Shown here in pieces: positions 34,965 through 44,319 of a DNA stretch of 64,000 nt (positions are counted from its first letter, which is position 1; every line of letters begins with the position of its first letter). A program made the position numbers and the translations under genes. The DNA lies in the NCBI RefSeq assembly GCF_009811555.1, contig NZ_BLIN01000002.1:806001-870000 (forward strand). Direction: 5' to 3'. The stretch is from Streptomyces caniferus (lineage in GTDB: Bacteria > Actinomycetota > Actinomycetes > Streptomycetales > Streptomycetaceae). The notes below the pieces were generated by a model. That model worked only from the letters and a program-made list of their open reading frames with translations, was not told the origin of the DNA and did no database searches.

Positions 34965-37409
34965 ATGACCCCGGCCGGTTCCCCGCCCGAAGCCGACGCA
35001 CCGCACGGGGCGAACGGCGCCGCGCCCGCCCCCGCGCACCGGGGCGGTCCCGCCGTCTGGGCCCGTGACCTCGCCATGGGCCTCCGATTCGCCGTCGCCG
35101 GGGGCCGCGAGGGCTGGGCCCGTACGTTCCTGACCGCCGTGGGCGTCGGGCTCGGGGTGGTGCTGCTGCTCGGGGCCGCCTCGGTGCCGCACCTCCTGGC
35201 CAGCAGGCAGGAACGCCTCGAGGCCCGGCTCGTCGACCGGAACACCGAGGCGGGGACCCGCCCCGGCCCCGGCACCCTGCTGTACCGCGAGGTCGGCACG
35301 GAGTTCCGCGGGGACAGCGTCCGCGGCGTGCTGCTGCGGCCCGACGGCCCCTCCCCCGTCCGGCCGCCGGGGGTGCGCACCGTCCCACGGGCCGGCGAGA
35401 TGGTGGTCTCGCCCGCGCTCGGGGAGCTGCTCGCCGCACCCGACGGCGCACTGCTGCGGGAGCGGCTCGGGCGCCGGGTCGTGGGCACCATCGCCGCCCC
35501 GGGCCTGGCCGGTCCCGGCGAACTGGCCTACTACGCGGGCGAGGACGGCCTCACCCCCTCCGCCCGGGTGCCGCGCATCGGCCACTTCGGCGGCGAGCTC
35601 CCCGCCGCACCGATGAATCCCCGGCTCGGCGTCATCGTCGTCGTCGCCTGTGTGGTGCTGCTGATGCCGGTGGCCGTCTTCGTCGCCACCGCGGTGCGCT
35701 TCGGCGGTGAGCGACGCGACCGCCTGATGGCCGCACTGCGGCTGGTGGGCGCCGACCGCCGGATGACCCGGCGGATGGCGGCGGGCGAGGCGCTGGGCGG
35801 GGCGCTGGGCGGGCTGGTGGTGGGCGCGGGCCTGTTCCTGCTCGCCCGCCGGCTCCTCGGGCGGATCACCGTCTGGGACGTCAATGCCTTCCCCGCCGAC
35901 CTCGCTCCGGACCCCGCGCTCGCCGCGCTGATCGCCCTCGCCGTGCCGCTCGCCGCGGTCGCCGTCACCCTCGTCGCCCTGCGCGGTGTCACCGTCGAGC
36001 CGCTGGGCGTCGTCCGCCGGCACCCGGTCCGGCGCCGCCGGGTGTGGTGGCGGCTGCCGCTGCCGGTCCTCGGTGCGGCGGTGCTGCTGCTGAGCGGCAC
36101 GGGCCCGTCGGCCCCGGTGGATGCCCGGATCCATCCCGCGCTGCTCGCGGGCGGTGCGCTGCTGGTGCTCTTCGGGATCACGATGCTGCTGCCGTGGCTG
36201 GTGGAGGCGGTGGTGGCCCGGCTGCGCGGCGGCCCGGTCTCCTGGCAACTCGCGGTGCGCCGCCTGCAGCTAAGCAGCGGCACCGCGGCCCGCCCGGTCA
36301 GCGGCATCACCGTCGCGGTGGCCGGCGCCATCGCGCTGCAGATGCTGTTCGCCGCCGTCCAGGGCGACTTCGTGACGACGACGGGACGGGGCGCCTCACG
36401 GGGCCGGCTCCTCGTCACGCTGCCGACCCGGGACGCCGCGGCACACCGGAGGATGGCCGGGGAGCTCCGTGCGACCAAGGGAGTCCGCGGTGTCGTCACG
36501 GTCCTGAACGCCTCGGCGTCGCCGTCCGAGGGCCCTGGCAGTCCGCCCGTCCCGTTGGCCGTCGGCGACTGCGCCGGGCTCCGGGAGCTGGTGGACCTGC
36601 CCCCGGCGGACCTGCGCTCCTGCAAGGACGGCGAGGTCTTCCTCTTACGGGACGACAGCGGAGCGGCCGATGACGGCTCGTTCGCGCGGGCCGTCCGGCC
36701 GGGCCGGACGGTGCTGCTGCACGACGGGCCGGACGGACCGCGGGCCGGCGGCCGACGGGTGCCGTGGACCGTCCCCGGAGCGGCCAGGACCCTCACCTCG
36801 CGCCCCGGCCCCGCGGGCGCCGTCGCCCCCTTCCCCTTCGGCGTCTTCTCCACCCCGTCGGCGCTTCCCGTACCGGATCCCGCCGATCCCACGGCCGAGG
36901 CGGTGCTCACCACCGACCCCCGTGTCCCGGACGCGGCCGAGTACGCCCGCAACACCGCGGCCCGCCTCGATCCGGCGGCGGACGTCCGGGAGCTGCGGAA
37001 CACCGAGCGCGACCGGCAGTTCACCAGCGTGCGCACCGGGCTGCTGGCCGCCTCGACGGTGACGCTGGCGCTGATCGCGGCGAGCATGCTGCTGGCCACG
37101 CTGGAGCAACTGCGCGAGCGTCGTCGGCTGTTGTCGGTGCTGGTGGCGTTCGGCACCCGGCGGGCCGCCCTGGGCTGGTCGGTCCTGTGGCAGACCGCCG
37201 TGCCGGTGGCCCTCGGGCTGGCGCTCGCCGTCGTGGGCGGCAGCGGGCTGGGGCTCGTCCTGCTGCGCCTGGTCGGCACGTCCTCGCCGGACTGGTCGGT
37301 GATCTGGCCGATGGCGGGGGCCGGCGCCGCGCTGGTCCTGCTCGTCACCCTCCTCAGCCTGCCGCCGCTGTGGCGGCTGATGCGCCCGGACGGGCTGCGG
37401 ACGGAGTGA
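34965..37409 (+). CDS. FtsX-type ABC transporter permease (paralogue 1)
   Basis: An 814-residue membrane protein of the MacB/FtsX export class. One N-terminal helix after GGREGWARTFLTAVGVGLGV is followed by a large extracytoplasmic region, a helix cluster at about 220-370, a second external region and three C-terminal helices. Shared landmarks with the two paralogues are VSGITVAVAGAIALQ in the middle and the C-terminal MRPDGLRTE. It has its own promoter with a PadR-type operator and no ATPase of its own, so it may use the one at 38059. Substrate unknown; peptides, lipids or antibiotics are typical. Confidence 0.85.
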   Translation: MTPAGSPPEADAPHGANGAAPAPAHRGGPAVWARDLAMGLRFAVAGGREGWARTFLTAVGVGLGVVLLLGAASVPHLLASRQERLEARLVDRNTEAGTRPGPGTLLYREVGTEFRGDSVRGVLLRPDGPSPVRPPGVRTVPRAGEMVVSPALGELLAAPDGALLRERLGRRVVGTIAAPGLAGPGELAYYAGEDGLTPSARVPRIGHFGGELPAAPMNPRLGVIVVVACVVLLMPVAVFVATAVRFGGERRDRLMAALRLVGADRRMTRRMAAGEALGGALGGLVVGAGLFLLARRLLGRITVWDVNAFPADLAPDPALAALIALAVPLAAVAVTLVALRGVTVEPLGVVRRHPVRRRRVWWRLPLPVLGAAVLLLSGTGPSAPVDARIHPALLAGGALLVLFGITMLLPWLVEAVVARLRGGPVSWQLAVRRLQLSSGTAARPVSGITVAVAGAIALQMLFAAVQGDFVTTTGRGASRGRLLVTLPTRDAAAHRRMAGELRATKGVRGVVTVLNASASPSEGPGSPPVPLAVGDCAGLRELVDLPPADLRSCKDGEVFLLRDDSGAADDGSFARAVRPGRTVLLHDGPDGPRAGGRRVPWTVPGAARTLTSRPGPAGAVAPFPFGVFSTPSALPVPDPADPTAEAVLTTDPRVPDAAEYARNTAARLDPAADVRELRNTERDRQFTSVRTGLLAASTVTLALIAASMLLATLEQLRERRRLLSVLVAFGTRRAALGWSVLWQTAVPVALGLALAVVGGSGLGLVLLRLVGTSSPDWSVIWPMAGAGAALVLLVTLLSLPPLWRLMRPDGLRTE

Positions 37410-37486
37410 TCGAGGCGGACCGGGGCCCGCGCCCCCGGGGGGCCGCGCGCACCCGCCGCGGGACCCGGCACTCTCGCACCCACCGC

Positions 37487-37503
37487 TATACAGGGCGCGT
37501 ATA
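37487..37503 (+). promoter_or_regulatory. PadR-type operator before padR
   Basis: TATAC-N7-GTATA, 35 bp before the padR start codon, matching the site at 34856-34872 in 14 of 17 positions. It implies autoregulation of padR and joint control with the first permease. Confidence 0.6.
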
Positions 37504-37537
37504 CACCAGCGATACACCCCCGAGTAAGGTGGTCCGC

Positions 37538-38062
37538 ATGTCAATCGGTCATACGCTGCTGGGCCTCCTGGAGTCCGGACCCCGCCATGGCTACGACCTC
37601 AAGCGGGCCTTCGACGAGCACTTCGGCCAGGACCGGCCGCTGCACTACGGGCAGGTCTACTCCACGATGTCCCGGCTGCTGAAGAACGGCCTGGTCGAGG
37701 TGGACGGGGTGGAGGCCGGTGCCGGCCCGGAGCGCAAGCGGTATGCGATCACGGACGCCGGGATCACCGATGTCGCCCAGTGGCTGGCCCGCCCGGAGAA
37801 GCCCGAGCCGTACCTCCACTCGACGCTCTACACCAAGGTCGTCCTGGCCCTGATGACCGACCGCGACGCCGCCGAGCTGCTGGACACCCAGCGCGCCGAG
37901 CATCTGCGGCTGATGCGCGGGCTGACCGAGCGCAAGCGCTCCGGCGACCTCGCCGACCAACTGATCTGCGACCACGCGCTCTTCCACCTCGAAGCCGATC
38001 TGCGCTGGCTGGAGCTGACCGCCGCCCGGCTCGACAAACTGGCGGAAGCGGTCCGCGCATGA
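37538..38062 (+). CDS. PadR-family transcriptional regulator
   Basis: A 174-residue repressor. The winged-helix N-terminus reads IGHTLLGLLESGPRHGYDLKRAFDEHF, then YGQVYSTMSRLLKNGLVE and ERKRYAITDAG. A four-helix C-terminal domain (residues about 95-174) is the Vir_act_alpha_C type. The ATG at 37538 has AAGGTGG upstream; the open frame extends far upstream but has no similarity there. Its stop overlaps the ATPase start by 4 nt. It probably senses the substrate of the adjacent transporter. Confidence 0.92.
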   Translation: MSIGHTLLGLLESGPRHGYDLKRAFDEHFGQDRPLHYGQVYSTMSRLLKNGLVEVDGVEAGAGPERKRYAITDAGITDVAQWLARPEKPEPYLHSTLYTKVVLALMTDRDAAELLDTQRAEHLRLMRGLTERKRSGDLADQLICDHALFHLEADLRWLELTAARLDKLAEAVRA

Positions 38063-38748
38063 CGCCGGAGGGATCCCTGCTCGCGGCGGAAGGGCTGTGC
38101 AAGACCTACGGGGAGACACCGGCGCTGGACGGCGTGGAGTTCTCCATCCACCCGGGCGAGGTCGTCGCCGTCATGGGGCCCTCCGGCTCCGGTAAATCGA
38201 CCCTGCTGCACTGCCTCGCCGGGATCATCGCCCCGGACGCCGGCACCGTCCACTACGGCCCGCACTCCCTGACCGCGCTGAGCGACGCCCAGCGCAGCGC
38301 CCTGCGCCGTACCGACTTCGGTTTCGTCTTCCAATTCGGCCAGCTGGTGCCGGAGTTGACCGCGCTGGAGAATGTCGCGCTGCCGCTGCGGCTGAACGGC
38401 ACCAAGCGCAAGGAGGCCGAACGCCAGGCGCGCGAGTGGCTGGAGCGGCTGGAGGTCGAGAAGGTGCAGGACCGGCGGCCCGGGGAGATATCCGGCGGCC
38501 AGGGCCAGCGGATCGCGGTGGCCCGCGCCCTCGCCACCCGGCCGCGGGTCGTCTTCGCTGACGAGCCCACCGGCGCCCTCGACTCGCTCAACGGCGAACG
38601 CGTACTGACCCTGCTGACCGACGCCGCCCGGGACACCAACGCCGCGGTCGTCCTGGTCACCCACGAGGCCCGGGTCGCCGCCTACTCCGACCGGGAGATC
38701 GTGGTCCGCGACGGCAAAGTGAAGGACATGCCGGCGGGCTTGCTATGA
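38059..38748 (+). CDS. ABC transporter ATP-binding protein (MacB/LolD type)
   Basis: A 229-residue ATPase. Walker A is GPSGSGKST, the Q-loop lies near VFQFGQLVPELTALENV, the signature is ISGGQGQR, Walker B VVFADEPTG, and the switch His is in VTHEARV. It is coupled by ATGA overlaps to padR before and a permease after. It is the only ATPase for three permeases in this locus. Confidence 0.94.
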   Translation: MTPEGSLLAAEGLCKTYGETPALDGVEFSIHPGEVVAVMGPSGSGKSTLLHCLAGIIAPDAGTVHYGPHSLTALSDAQRSALRRTDFGFVFQFGQLVPELTALENVALPLRLNGTKRKEAERQAREWLERLEVEKVQDRRPGEISGGQGQRIAVARALATRPRVVFADEPTGALDSLNGERVLTLLTDAARDTNAAVVLVTHEARVAAYSDREIVVRDGKVKDMPAGLL

Positions 38749-41171
38749 GCCTGCTGGGCTCGCACACGGGCAGCGGCCACCCCGGCGACCGCGCCCCCGG
38801 ACCTCCCGCCCCCCGGGGCCCGTCCGCCGCCGCGCGCACCGGCCCCCTCGCCTGGGCCCGTGACCTCATGATGGGGATGCGGTTCGCGGCCGGCGGCGGC
38901 CGCGAGGGCTGGGTCCGTACGGCGCTGACCGCCGCCGGCGTCGCGCTGGGCGTGGCCGTCCTGCTGCTCTGCTCCTCCGTGCCGCCCCTGATGGACGCCT
39001 GGCACGGCCGGGAGAAGGCCCGCGAGAACCTCGGCCAGGAGCACCCTCCCCCGCCCTCCGCCCGCACCCTGCGCTACGCCTCGACCGACACCACCTTCCG
39101 CGGTGTGCCGGTCCGCGGCCGCCTGGTCCGCCCGGACGGCGCCCGACCGCCCGTCCCTCCCGGCATCGGCCGGCTCCCCGGCCCCGGACGGATGCTCGTC
39201 TCCCCGGCGCTCAAGGAGCTGCTGGACTCCCCGAGCGGTGCGCTGCTGCGCGACCGGCTGGACTACAAGGTGGCCGGCGTGATCGGTGACGCCGGTCTGC
39301 GCGGCCCCCAAGAACTCACCTATGTCGCGGGGAGCGCCACGCTCACCGCGGCCAACGGCTACCGCATCGACCACTTCGGCAAGGAATGGCACCCGCCGCC
39401 GATGCGGGCGCCCGCCGTGCTCCTCGTGGTCATGACGTGTGTGACGCTGATGACGCCGGTGATGGTCTTCATCGGCACCTCCGTACGGTTCGGCAACGAG
39501 CGCCGGGAGCGCCGGCTGGCCGCGCTCCGGCTGGTCGGCGCCGATGTCCGCACCACCCGCCGGATCGCCTCCGGTGAGGCGCTGTTCGGTTCGCTGCTGG
39601 GGCTGGTGGGGGGCGCCGCGCTGTTCCTGGCCGGCCGGCAGGGCGCGTCGGCGGTCACGCTGTGGGACGTCAACGTCTTCCCCTCGGACGTGGCCCCGTC
39701 CCCGGTCGCCGCCGCACTGATCGCCGTGCTCGTCCCGACGGCCGCCGTCCTGGTGACGCTGTTCGCCCAGCGCGGCATCACCGTCGAGCCGCTGGGCATC
39801 GTCCGCAACCGCCCCGCGCTCCGCCGCCGGCTGTGGTGGCGGGTGGCGCTGCCTGCCGTGGGCGTCCTGCTGCTGGTGCCGCTGGCCCGGGAGCGGCCGT
39901 GGCACGACACCGTGCTCAACACCGTCCGCCTCGCGACCGGCTCGATGCTGCTGCTGCTCGGCGTCACCGTCCTGCTGCCCTGGCTGGTGGACACGGTGGT
40001 CGGCCGGCTGCGCGGCGGTCCCGTTCCCTGGCAACTCGCGGTCCGCCGCCTGCAGCTGAGCAGCAGCTCGGCCACCCGCGCGGTCAGCGGCATCACCGTC
40101 GCGGTGGCCGGCGCCATCGCGATCCATATGCTCATGACGGGTATGCAGGCCGGGTACACCCAGGCGTACGCACAGTCCGGCAAACTCCCGCGGATCGGCC
40201 TGTGGGACAACGCCGACGGCTGGCCGCAGACCCAGCGGGCGCTCACCGCGCTGCGCGCCACCCCCGGGGTGACGGCGGTCCGCGGCACGATCGACGCGAA
40301 CGTCGGCCGGCTGCCGGCCACCGCGCTTCCCGCCTCCGCCGGACCGCCCTCGACGCTGGCCATCGGCAGCTGCGCCGAGCTGCGCAAGCTGGCCCGTCTG
40401 GGCTCCTGCCGGGAGGGCGAGGTCTTCGTCACCGATGCCGCGGACCGGGACCCCGCCCTCGCCCCCGGGGCACGGATCAGGCTCAACCCGGCGTACCTCG
40501 ACGACGATCCGCAGCCCCCGCACCCCTGGACGATCCCCGCGGCGGCCCGCGGCGCCCGGCTCCTCGACCACGGGCGCGGCCCCGACCGCGTCACGTACGA
40601 CCTTCTGGCCACGCCGTCCGCGATCGACACCGGCCGGCTCAAGGACCCCACCATGGAGTTCAAGGTCGACTTCGATCGCGGCACCCCGGACGCCGTGGAG
40701 CACATCCGCAACACCGTGGCCCATATCGACCCGACGATGAACGAGTTCTCCGCCGTCGACAATCCGCATGACGCGCAGTACACGAGCGTCCGCGAGGGCC
40801 TGTTCGCCGGCGCCGCGCTCACCCTGCTGCTGATCGGCTCGGGCCTGATCATCTCCACCGTCGAGCAGCTCTACGAGCGCCGCCGACTGCTGTCCACCCT
40901 CGATGCGTACGGCACCCGCCGCGCCACCCTGGCCTGGTCGGTGCTGTGGCAGACGGCCCTGCCCGTGGTGCTCGGCCTGGGCCTGGCGCTGGGCTGCGGG
41001 CTGGCGCTGGGGACGCTGCTGCTGACGATGATCGACAGCACGGTGACGGTCGACTGGCCGGTGGTGGCGGGGATCACGGGGATCGGCGGCGGCATGATCT
41101 TCTTGGTGACGCTGCTGAGCCTGCCGCCGCTGTGGCGGATGATGCGGCCCGACGGGCTGCGGACGGAGTGA
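38745..41171 (+). CDS. FtsX-type ABC transporter permease (paralogue 2)
   Basis: An 808-residue permease with the same architecture as paralogue 1: GGREGWVRTALTAAGVALGV near residue 50, VSGITVAVAGAIAIH mid-protein, and the C-terminal MRPDGLRTE. The central helix cluster contains VRFGNERRERRLAALRLVGAD, the family's cytoplasmic coupling segment. It overlaps the ATPase by 4 nt (38745-38748) and the next permease by 4 nt, so a heterodimer of paralogues 2 and 3 on one ATPase dimer is a reasonable model. Confidence 0.86.
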   Translation: MSLLGSHTGSGHPGDRAPGPPAPRGPSAAARTGPLAWARDLMMGMRFAAGGGREGWVRTALTAAGVALGVAVLLLCSSVPPLMDAWHGREKARENLGQEHPPPPSARTLRYASTDTTFRGVPVRGRLVRPDGARPPVPPGIGRLPGPGRMLVSPALKELLDSPSGALLRDRLDYKVAGVIGDAGLRGPQELTYVAGSATLTAANGYRIDHFGKEWHPPPMRAPAVLLVVMTCVTLMTPVMVFIGTSVRFGNERRERRLAALRLVGADVRTTRRIASGEALFGSLLGLVGGAALFLAGRQGASAVTLWDVNVFPSDVAPSPVAAALIAVLVPTAAVLVTLFAQRGITVEPLGIVRNRPALRRRLWWRVALPAVGVLLLVPLARERPWHDTVLNTVRLATGSMLLLLGVTVLLPWLVDTVVGRLRGGPVPWQLAVRRLQLSSSSATRAVSGITVAVAGAIAIHMLMTGMQAGYTQAYAQSGKLPRIGLWDNADGWPQTQRALTALRATPGVTAVRGTIDANVGRLPATALPASAGPPSTLAIGSCAELRKLARLGSCREGEVFVTDAADRDPALAPGARIRLNPAYLDDDPQPPHPWTIPAAARGARLLDHGRGPDRVTYDLLATPSAIDTGRLKDPTMEFKVDFDRGTPDAVEHIRNTVAHIDPTMNEFSAVDNPHDAQYTSVREGLFAGAALTLLLIGSGLIISTVEQLYERRRLLSTLDAYGTRRATLAWSVLWQTALPVVLGLGLALGCGLALGTLLLTMIDSTVTVDWPVVAGITGIGGGMIFLVTLLSLPPLWRMMRPDGLRTE

Positions 41172-43573
41172 GCGCGGTGTTGCCCGGTCCTCTCGATCCG
41201 GGCCGGGGACGGACCGCCCGCCGTTGGTGTGCCGACCTGGTCATGGGTGCCCGCTTCGCCGTCACGGGCGGACGTGAGGGCTGGATCCGTACGGCGCTGA
41301 CCGCCCTCGGCGTCGGCCTGGGCGTCGCGGTGCTGCTGCTGGCGGCGGCCGTCCCCCACGTGCTGAACGCCGCCATGGACCGGCAGCGGGCTCGCACCGT
41401 CGTGCCCGCCGTGGCGGGGAGCGGCCCCTCGGACCGGACCCTGCTGACCGTCTCGGCCGACGGCGCCTACCGCGATCAGGCCCTGCGGGGCCGGCTCCTG
41501 CAGGCCGAAGGACGGCACGCCCCCGTCCCGCCGGGCCTTTCCCGGCTGCCGGGCCCCGGTGAACTGGCCGTCTCCCCCGCCCTTTCGGCGCTGCTGGCCT
41601 CGCCCGAGGGCGACCTGCTCAGGGACCGCTTCCCGCATCTGCGGATCACCGCCACGATCCATGACGCGGGTCTCACCCACCCCGGCGAACTCCTCTTCTA
41701 CCAGGGCAGCGACGCCCTCCTCGGGCCCGGGGACGGGGTCGAGCGGATCACCGCGTTCGGTGGCGACGGCGCCCCGTTCCGGGCCGGCCCGCTGGTGGTG
41801 CTGATCATCGTGGTGAGCTGTGTCGCGCTGCTGGCCCCCGTCGCCGTCTTCATCGCGACGGCGGTGCGGTTCGGCGGGGAGCGCCGCGACCGGCGGCTGG
41901 CCGCGCTGCGGCTGGTGGGCGCTGACCGGGCCACCACCCGGCGGATCGCCGCCGGCGAGGCGCTGGCCGGTGCGCTGTTCGGCCTGCTCACCGGGGCCGC
42001 GGTCTTCCTGTCCTGCCGGGTCCCGCTCACCGGCATCTCGCTCTTCGGTATCGGTGTCTTCCCGTCCGACGTGGTCCCCGACCCCGTGCTCACCGGGGGC
42101 ATCGCCCTGGCCGTCCCGCTCTGTTCGGCCGGCGTCACGCTGCTCACCATGCGGCGGGTCACCGTCGAGCCGCTGGGTGTCACCCGCGCGGCGCCGTCGA
42201 TACGCCGCCGGCTGTGGTGGCGGCTGCTGCTGCCCGCCGCCGGAGCGGCGCTGCTGCTGCCGCAGGCGATCGGCGGGCTGAGCGGCGGCGACGCCGGCAA
42301 CGCCCAGGTGATCGTCGGCGTCTCGCTGCTCCTGCTGGGCGTGGCGGCGCTGCTGCCCTGGCTGGTGGACGCCGCGGTGGCCCTTCTGGCCGGCCTGGGC
42401 TTCGGCGGACAGTCCTGGCAACTGGCGTTGCGGCGACTGCAGTTGACCCGGTCCACGGCCGGCCGCTCGGTCAGCGGGATCACCGTCGCGGTGGCCGGTG
42501 CCCTCGCCGTGCAACTGCTGCTGACCGGCTCCCAGGACCTCGACCAGCCGACCGGCCGGCCCGCCTGGACCGAGGTCCATCTGCAGGACGGTGCGGTGCC
42601 CGTGGCCCGCATCCCGCAGCTGTCCGCGCGGCTGCGCGCGATCACGGGCGTCCGGGAGGCGCACACCGTGGTCCTCGGTTACGCGGACTCCGTACGCCAC
42701 CAACGGGCCCTGGCGCACCCCGCACACCGGGACGACGATCCCGAGCCGTACCCGGTGACCGTCGCCGACTGCGCCACTCTCCGCCACCTGGCCCGCATCC
42801 GGGACTGCTCCGGGGGCGATGTCTTCCTCGCCCGGGACCCCGAGGGCGGCTCCCTCCTCCCGCGCCCCGGCGAACGACTGGCCCTCGACCCGGTCGGCAG
42901 CCGCGACGACCACCGCTCGCCCGCCGTCTGGTCCGTCCCCACCACCGCCCGCGGCACCACCGTCATCAACGACAGCCTCGCCCCCCGCTACACCGGCCCC
43001 GGCCTGCTCGCCACCCCCGAGGCCATGCCCCCGGCCCTGCTCCGCCACCCGGGCAGCGCCGTTCTGCTGCGGCTCGACCCCCGCGCCCCCGACGCGATCG
43101 AACACGTCCGCAACACGGCCGCCGCGGCCTCCCCGCGGATCGATGTCGCCGCCTACGACACCGACGGCAGCACGGACCTCGTCGACGCCACCCGCCGCGG
43201 CCTGACCGCCTGCGCCGCCGCCGTACTGCTGCTGATCGGCTGCGGTCTGCTGATCAGCGCCCTGGAGCAACTCCGGGAACGGGCACGGACGTTGTCCGCA
43301 CTGGACGCCCTCGGCACCCCGCGCGCCGTACTGGGCCGCTCGGTCCTGTGGCAGACGGCCGTCCCGGTGGCGCTCGGCCTGGCCCTGGCGCTCGGCTGCG
43401 GACTGGGCCTCGGTTCGCTGCTGCTCCACATGGCGCGCCGCCCCCTGCGGGCCGACTGGTGGGGCATCCTCACCCTCACCGGCACCGGGGCGGCCGTGGT
43501 CCTCGGCGTCACCGCGCTCTCCCTGCCGCTGCTGTGGCGCCTGATGCGCCCGGATGGGCTGCGTACGGAATGA
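41168..43573 (+). CDS. FtsX-type ABC transporter permease (paralogue 3)
   Basis: An 801-residue permease. Landmarks are GGREGWIRTALTALGVGLGV, the coupling segment VRFGGERRDRRLAALRLVGAD, VSGITVAVAGALAVQ, and the end MRPDGLRTE. The start is a GTG at 41168 overlapping the upstream TGA (GTGA), with GGACGGA before it. Last gene of the padR operon. Its external domains differ most from paralogues 1 and 2, which would suit recognition of a different face of the substrate. Confidence 0.85.
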   Translation: MSAVLPGPLDPGRGRTARRWCADLVMGARFAVTGGREGWIRTALTALGVGLGVAVLLLAAAVPHVLNAAMDRQRARTVVPAVAGSGPSDRTLLTVSADGAYRDQALRGRLLQAEGRHAPVPPGLSRLPGPGELAVSPALSALLASPEGDLLRDRFPHLRITATIHDAGLTHPGELLFYQGSDALLGPGDGVERITAFGGDGAPFRAGPLVVLIIVVSCVALLAPVAVFIATAVRFGGERRDRRLAALRLVGADRATTRRIAAGEALAGALFGLLTGAAVFLSCRVPLTGISLFGIGVFPSDVVPDPVLTGGIALAVPLCSAGVTLLTMRRVTVEPLGVTRAAPSIRRRLWWRLLLPAAGAALLLPQAIGGLSGGDAGNAQVIVGVSLLLLGVAALLPWLVDAAVALLAGLGFGGQSWQLALRRLQLTRSTAGRSVSGITVAVAGALAVQLLLTGSQDLDQPTGRPAWTEVHLQDGAVPVARIPQLSARLRAITGVREAHTVVLGYADSVRHQRALAHPAHRDDDPEPYPVTVADCATLRHLARIRDCSGGDVFLARDPEGGSLLPRPGERLALDPVGSRDDHRSPAVWSVPTTARGTTVINDSLAPRYTGPGLLATPEAMPPALLRHPGSAVLLRLDPRAPDAIEHVRNTAAAASPRIDVAAYDTDGSTDLVDATRRGLTACAAAVLLLIGCGLLISALEQLRERARTLSALDALGTPRAVLGRSVLWQTAVPVALGLALALGCGLGLGSLLLHMARRPLRADWWGILTLTGTGAAVVLGVTALSLPLLWRLMRPDGLRTE

Positions 43574-43630
43574 ATCTGCGAGATCATTTCGCCACCGCAG
43601 TGCCCATCAACTGCCCCAGGGGGACCCTTT

Positions 43631-44230
43631 ATGCGCCGACTCGTCTACTGCATCGCCTCCAGCCTCGACGGCTTCCTCGCCGGCCCTGACGGCGCGGACC
43701 CCACCGGCCCGGACGGCTTCTGGCCGATCGCCGACGACTACGTCAAGCATCTGGCCGCCGAACTCCCGGAGATCCTCCCCGTCCACGCCAGGTCGGCCCT
43801 GGGCATCACCGACGAGGGCACCCGCTTCGACACCGTCCTGGAGGGCCGGCGCACCTACGACATCGGCCTGCGGGCCGGCCTCACCAATGCCTACCCCCAC
43901 CTGCGGCACCTCGTCTTCTCCCGGACGATGGAGCAGAGCCCGGACCCGGCGGTGGAGGTGGTGGCCGCCGACCCGGTGGCGACGGTGCGCGAGCTGAAGG
44001 ACGCGGACGGCAAGGACATCTGGCTGCTGGGCGGCAGCGAACTGGCCGGCGCGCTCTACCCGGAGATCGACCAGCTGATCATCAAGCTCAGCCCGCTCAC
44101 CCTCGGCACCGGCATCCCGCTCTTCGCCCGCACCACCGCCTTCGACCCCCGAACGTGGGAGCTGACCGAGCACACGGTCCTGCAGAGCGGCGCGGCCTTC
44201 CTGACGTACGACCGGACCGCCACGGTCTGA
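43631..44230 (+). CDS. dihydrofolate-reductase-fold (RibD C-terminal-like) protein
   Basis: A 199-residue protein with the RibD_C pattern MRRLVYCIASSLDGFLAGPDG, then VLEGRRTYDIG and IWLLGGSELAGALYPEIDQL. These are NADPH-dependent reductases of unknown substrate, often stand-alone in streptomycetes. It begins 58 bp after the permease operon and might be read through from it. The ATG at 43631 follows AGGGGGA. Confidence 0.85.
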   Translation: MRRLVYCIASSLDGFLAGPDGADPTGPDGFWPIADDYVKHLAAELPEILPVHARSALGITDEGTRFDTVLEGRRTYDIGLRAGLTNAYPHLRHLVFSRTMEQSPDPAVEVVAADPVATVRELKDADGKDIWLLGGSELAGALYPEIDQLIIKLSPLTLGTGIPLFARTTAFDPRTWELTEHTVLQSGAAFLTYDRTATV

Positions 44231-44319
44231 GGGCGCCGGAACACCGGAGAGCCGGCACCCGCGCGCACGGCGGTCACGGCCGCGCCCCGCGCCCCCACCG
44301 ACGGACCGGGCGCCGTCCC

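Noticed and set aside
40871..43429. An 852-codon minus-strand open frame opposite permease 3
   Set aside because: Gln/Arg/Gly-rich composition typical of shadows; the + frame is a recognisable FtsX permease.
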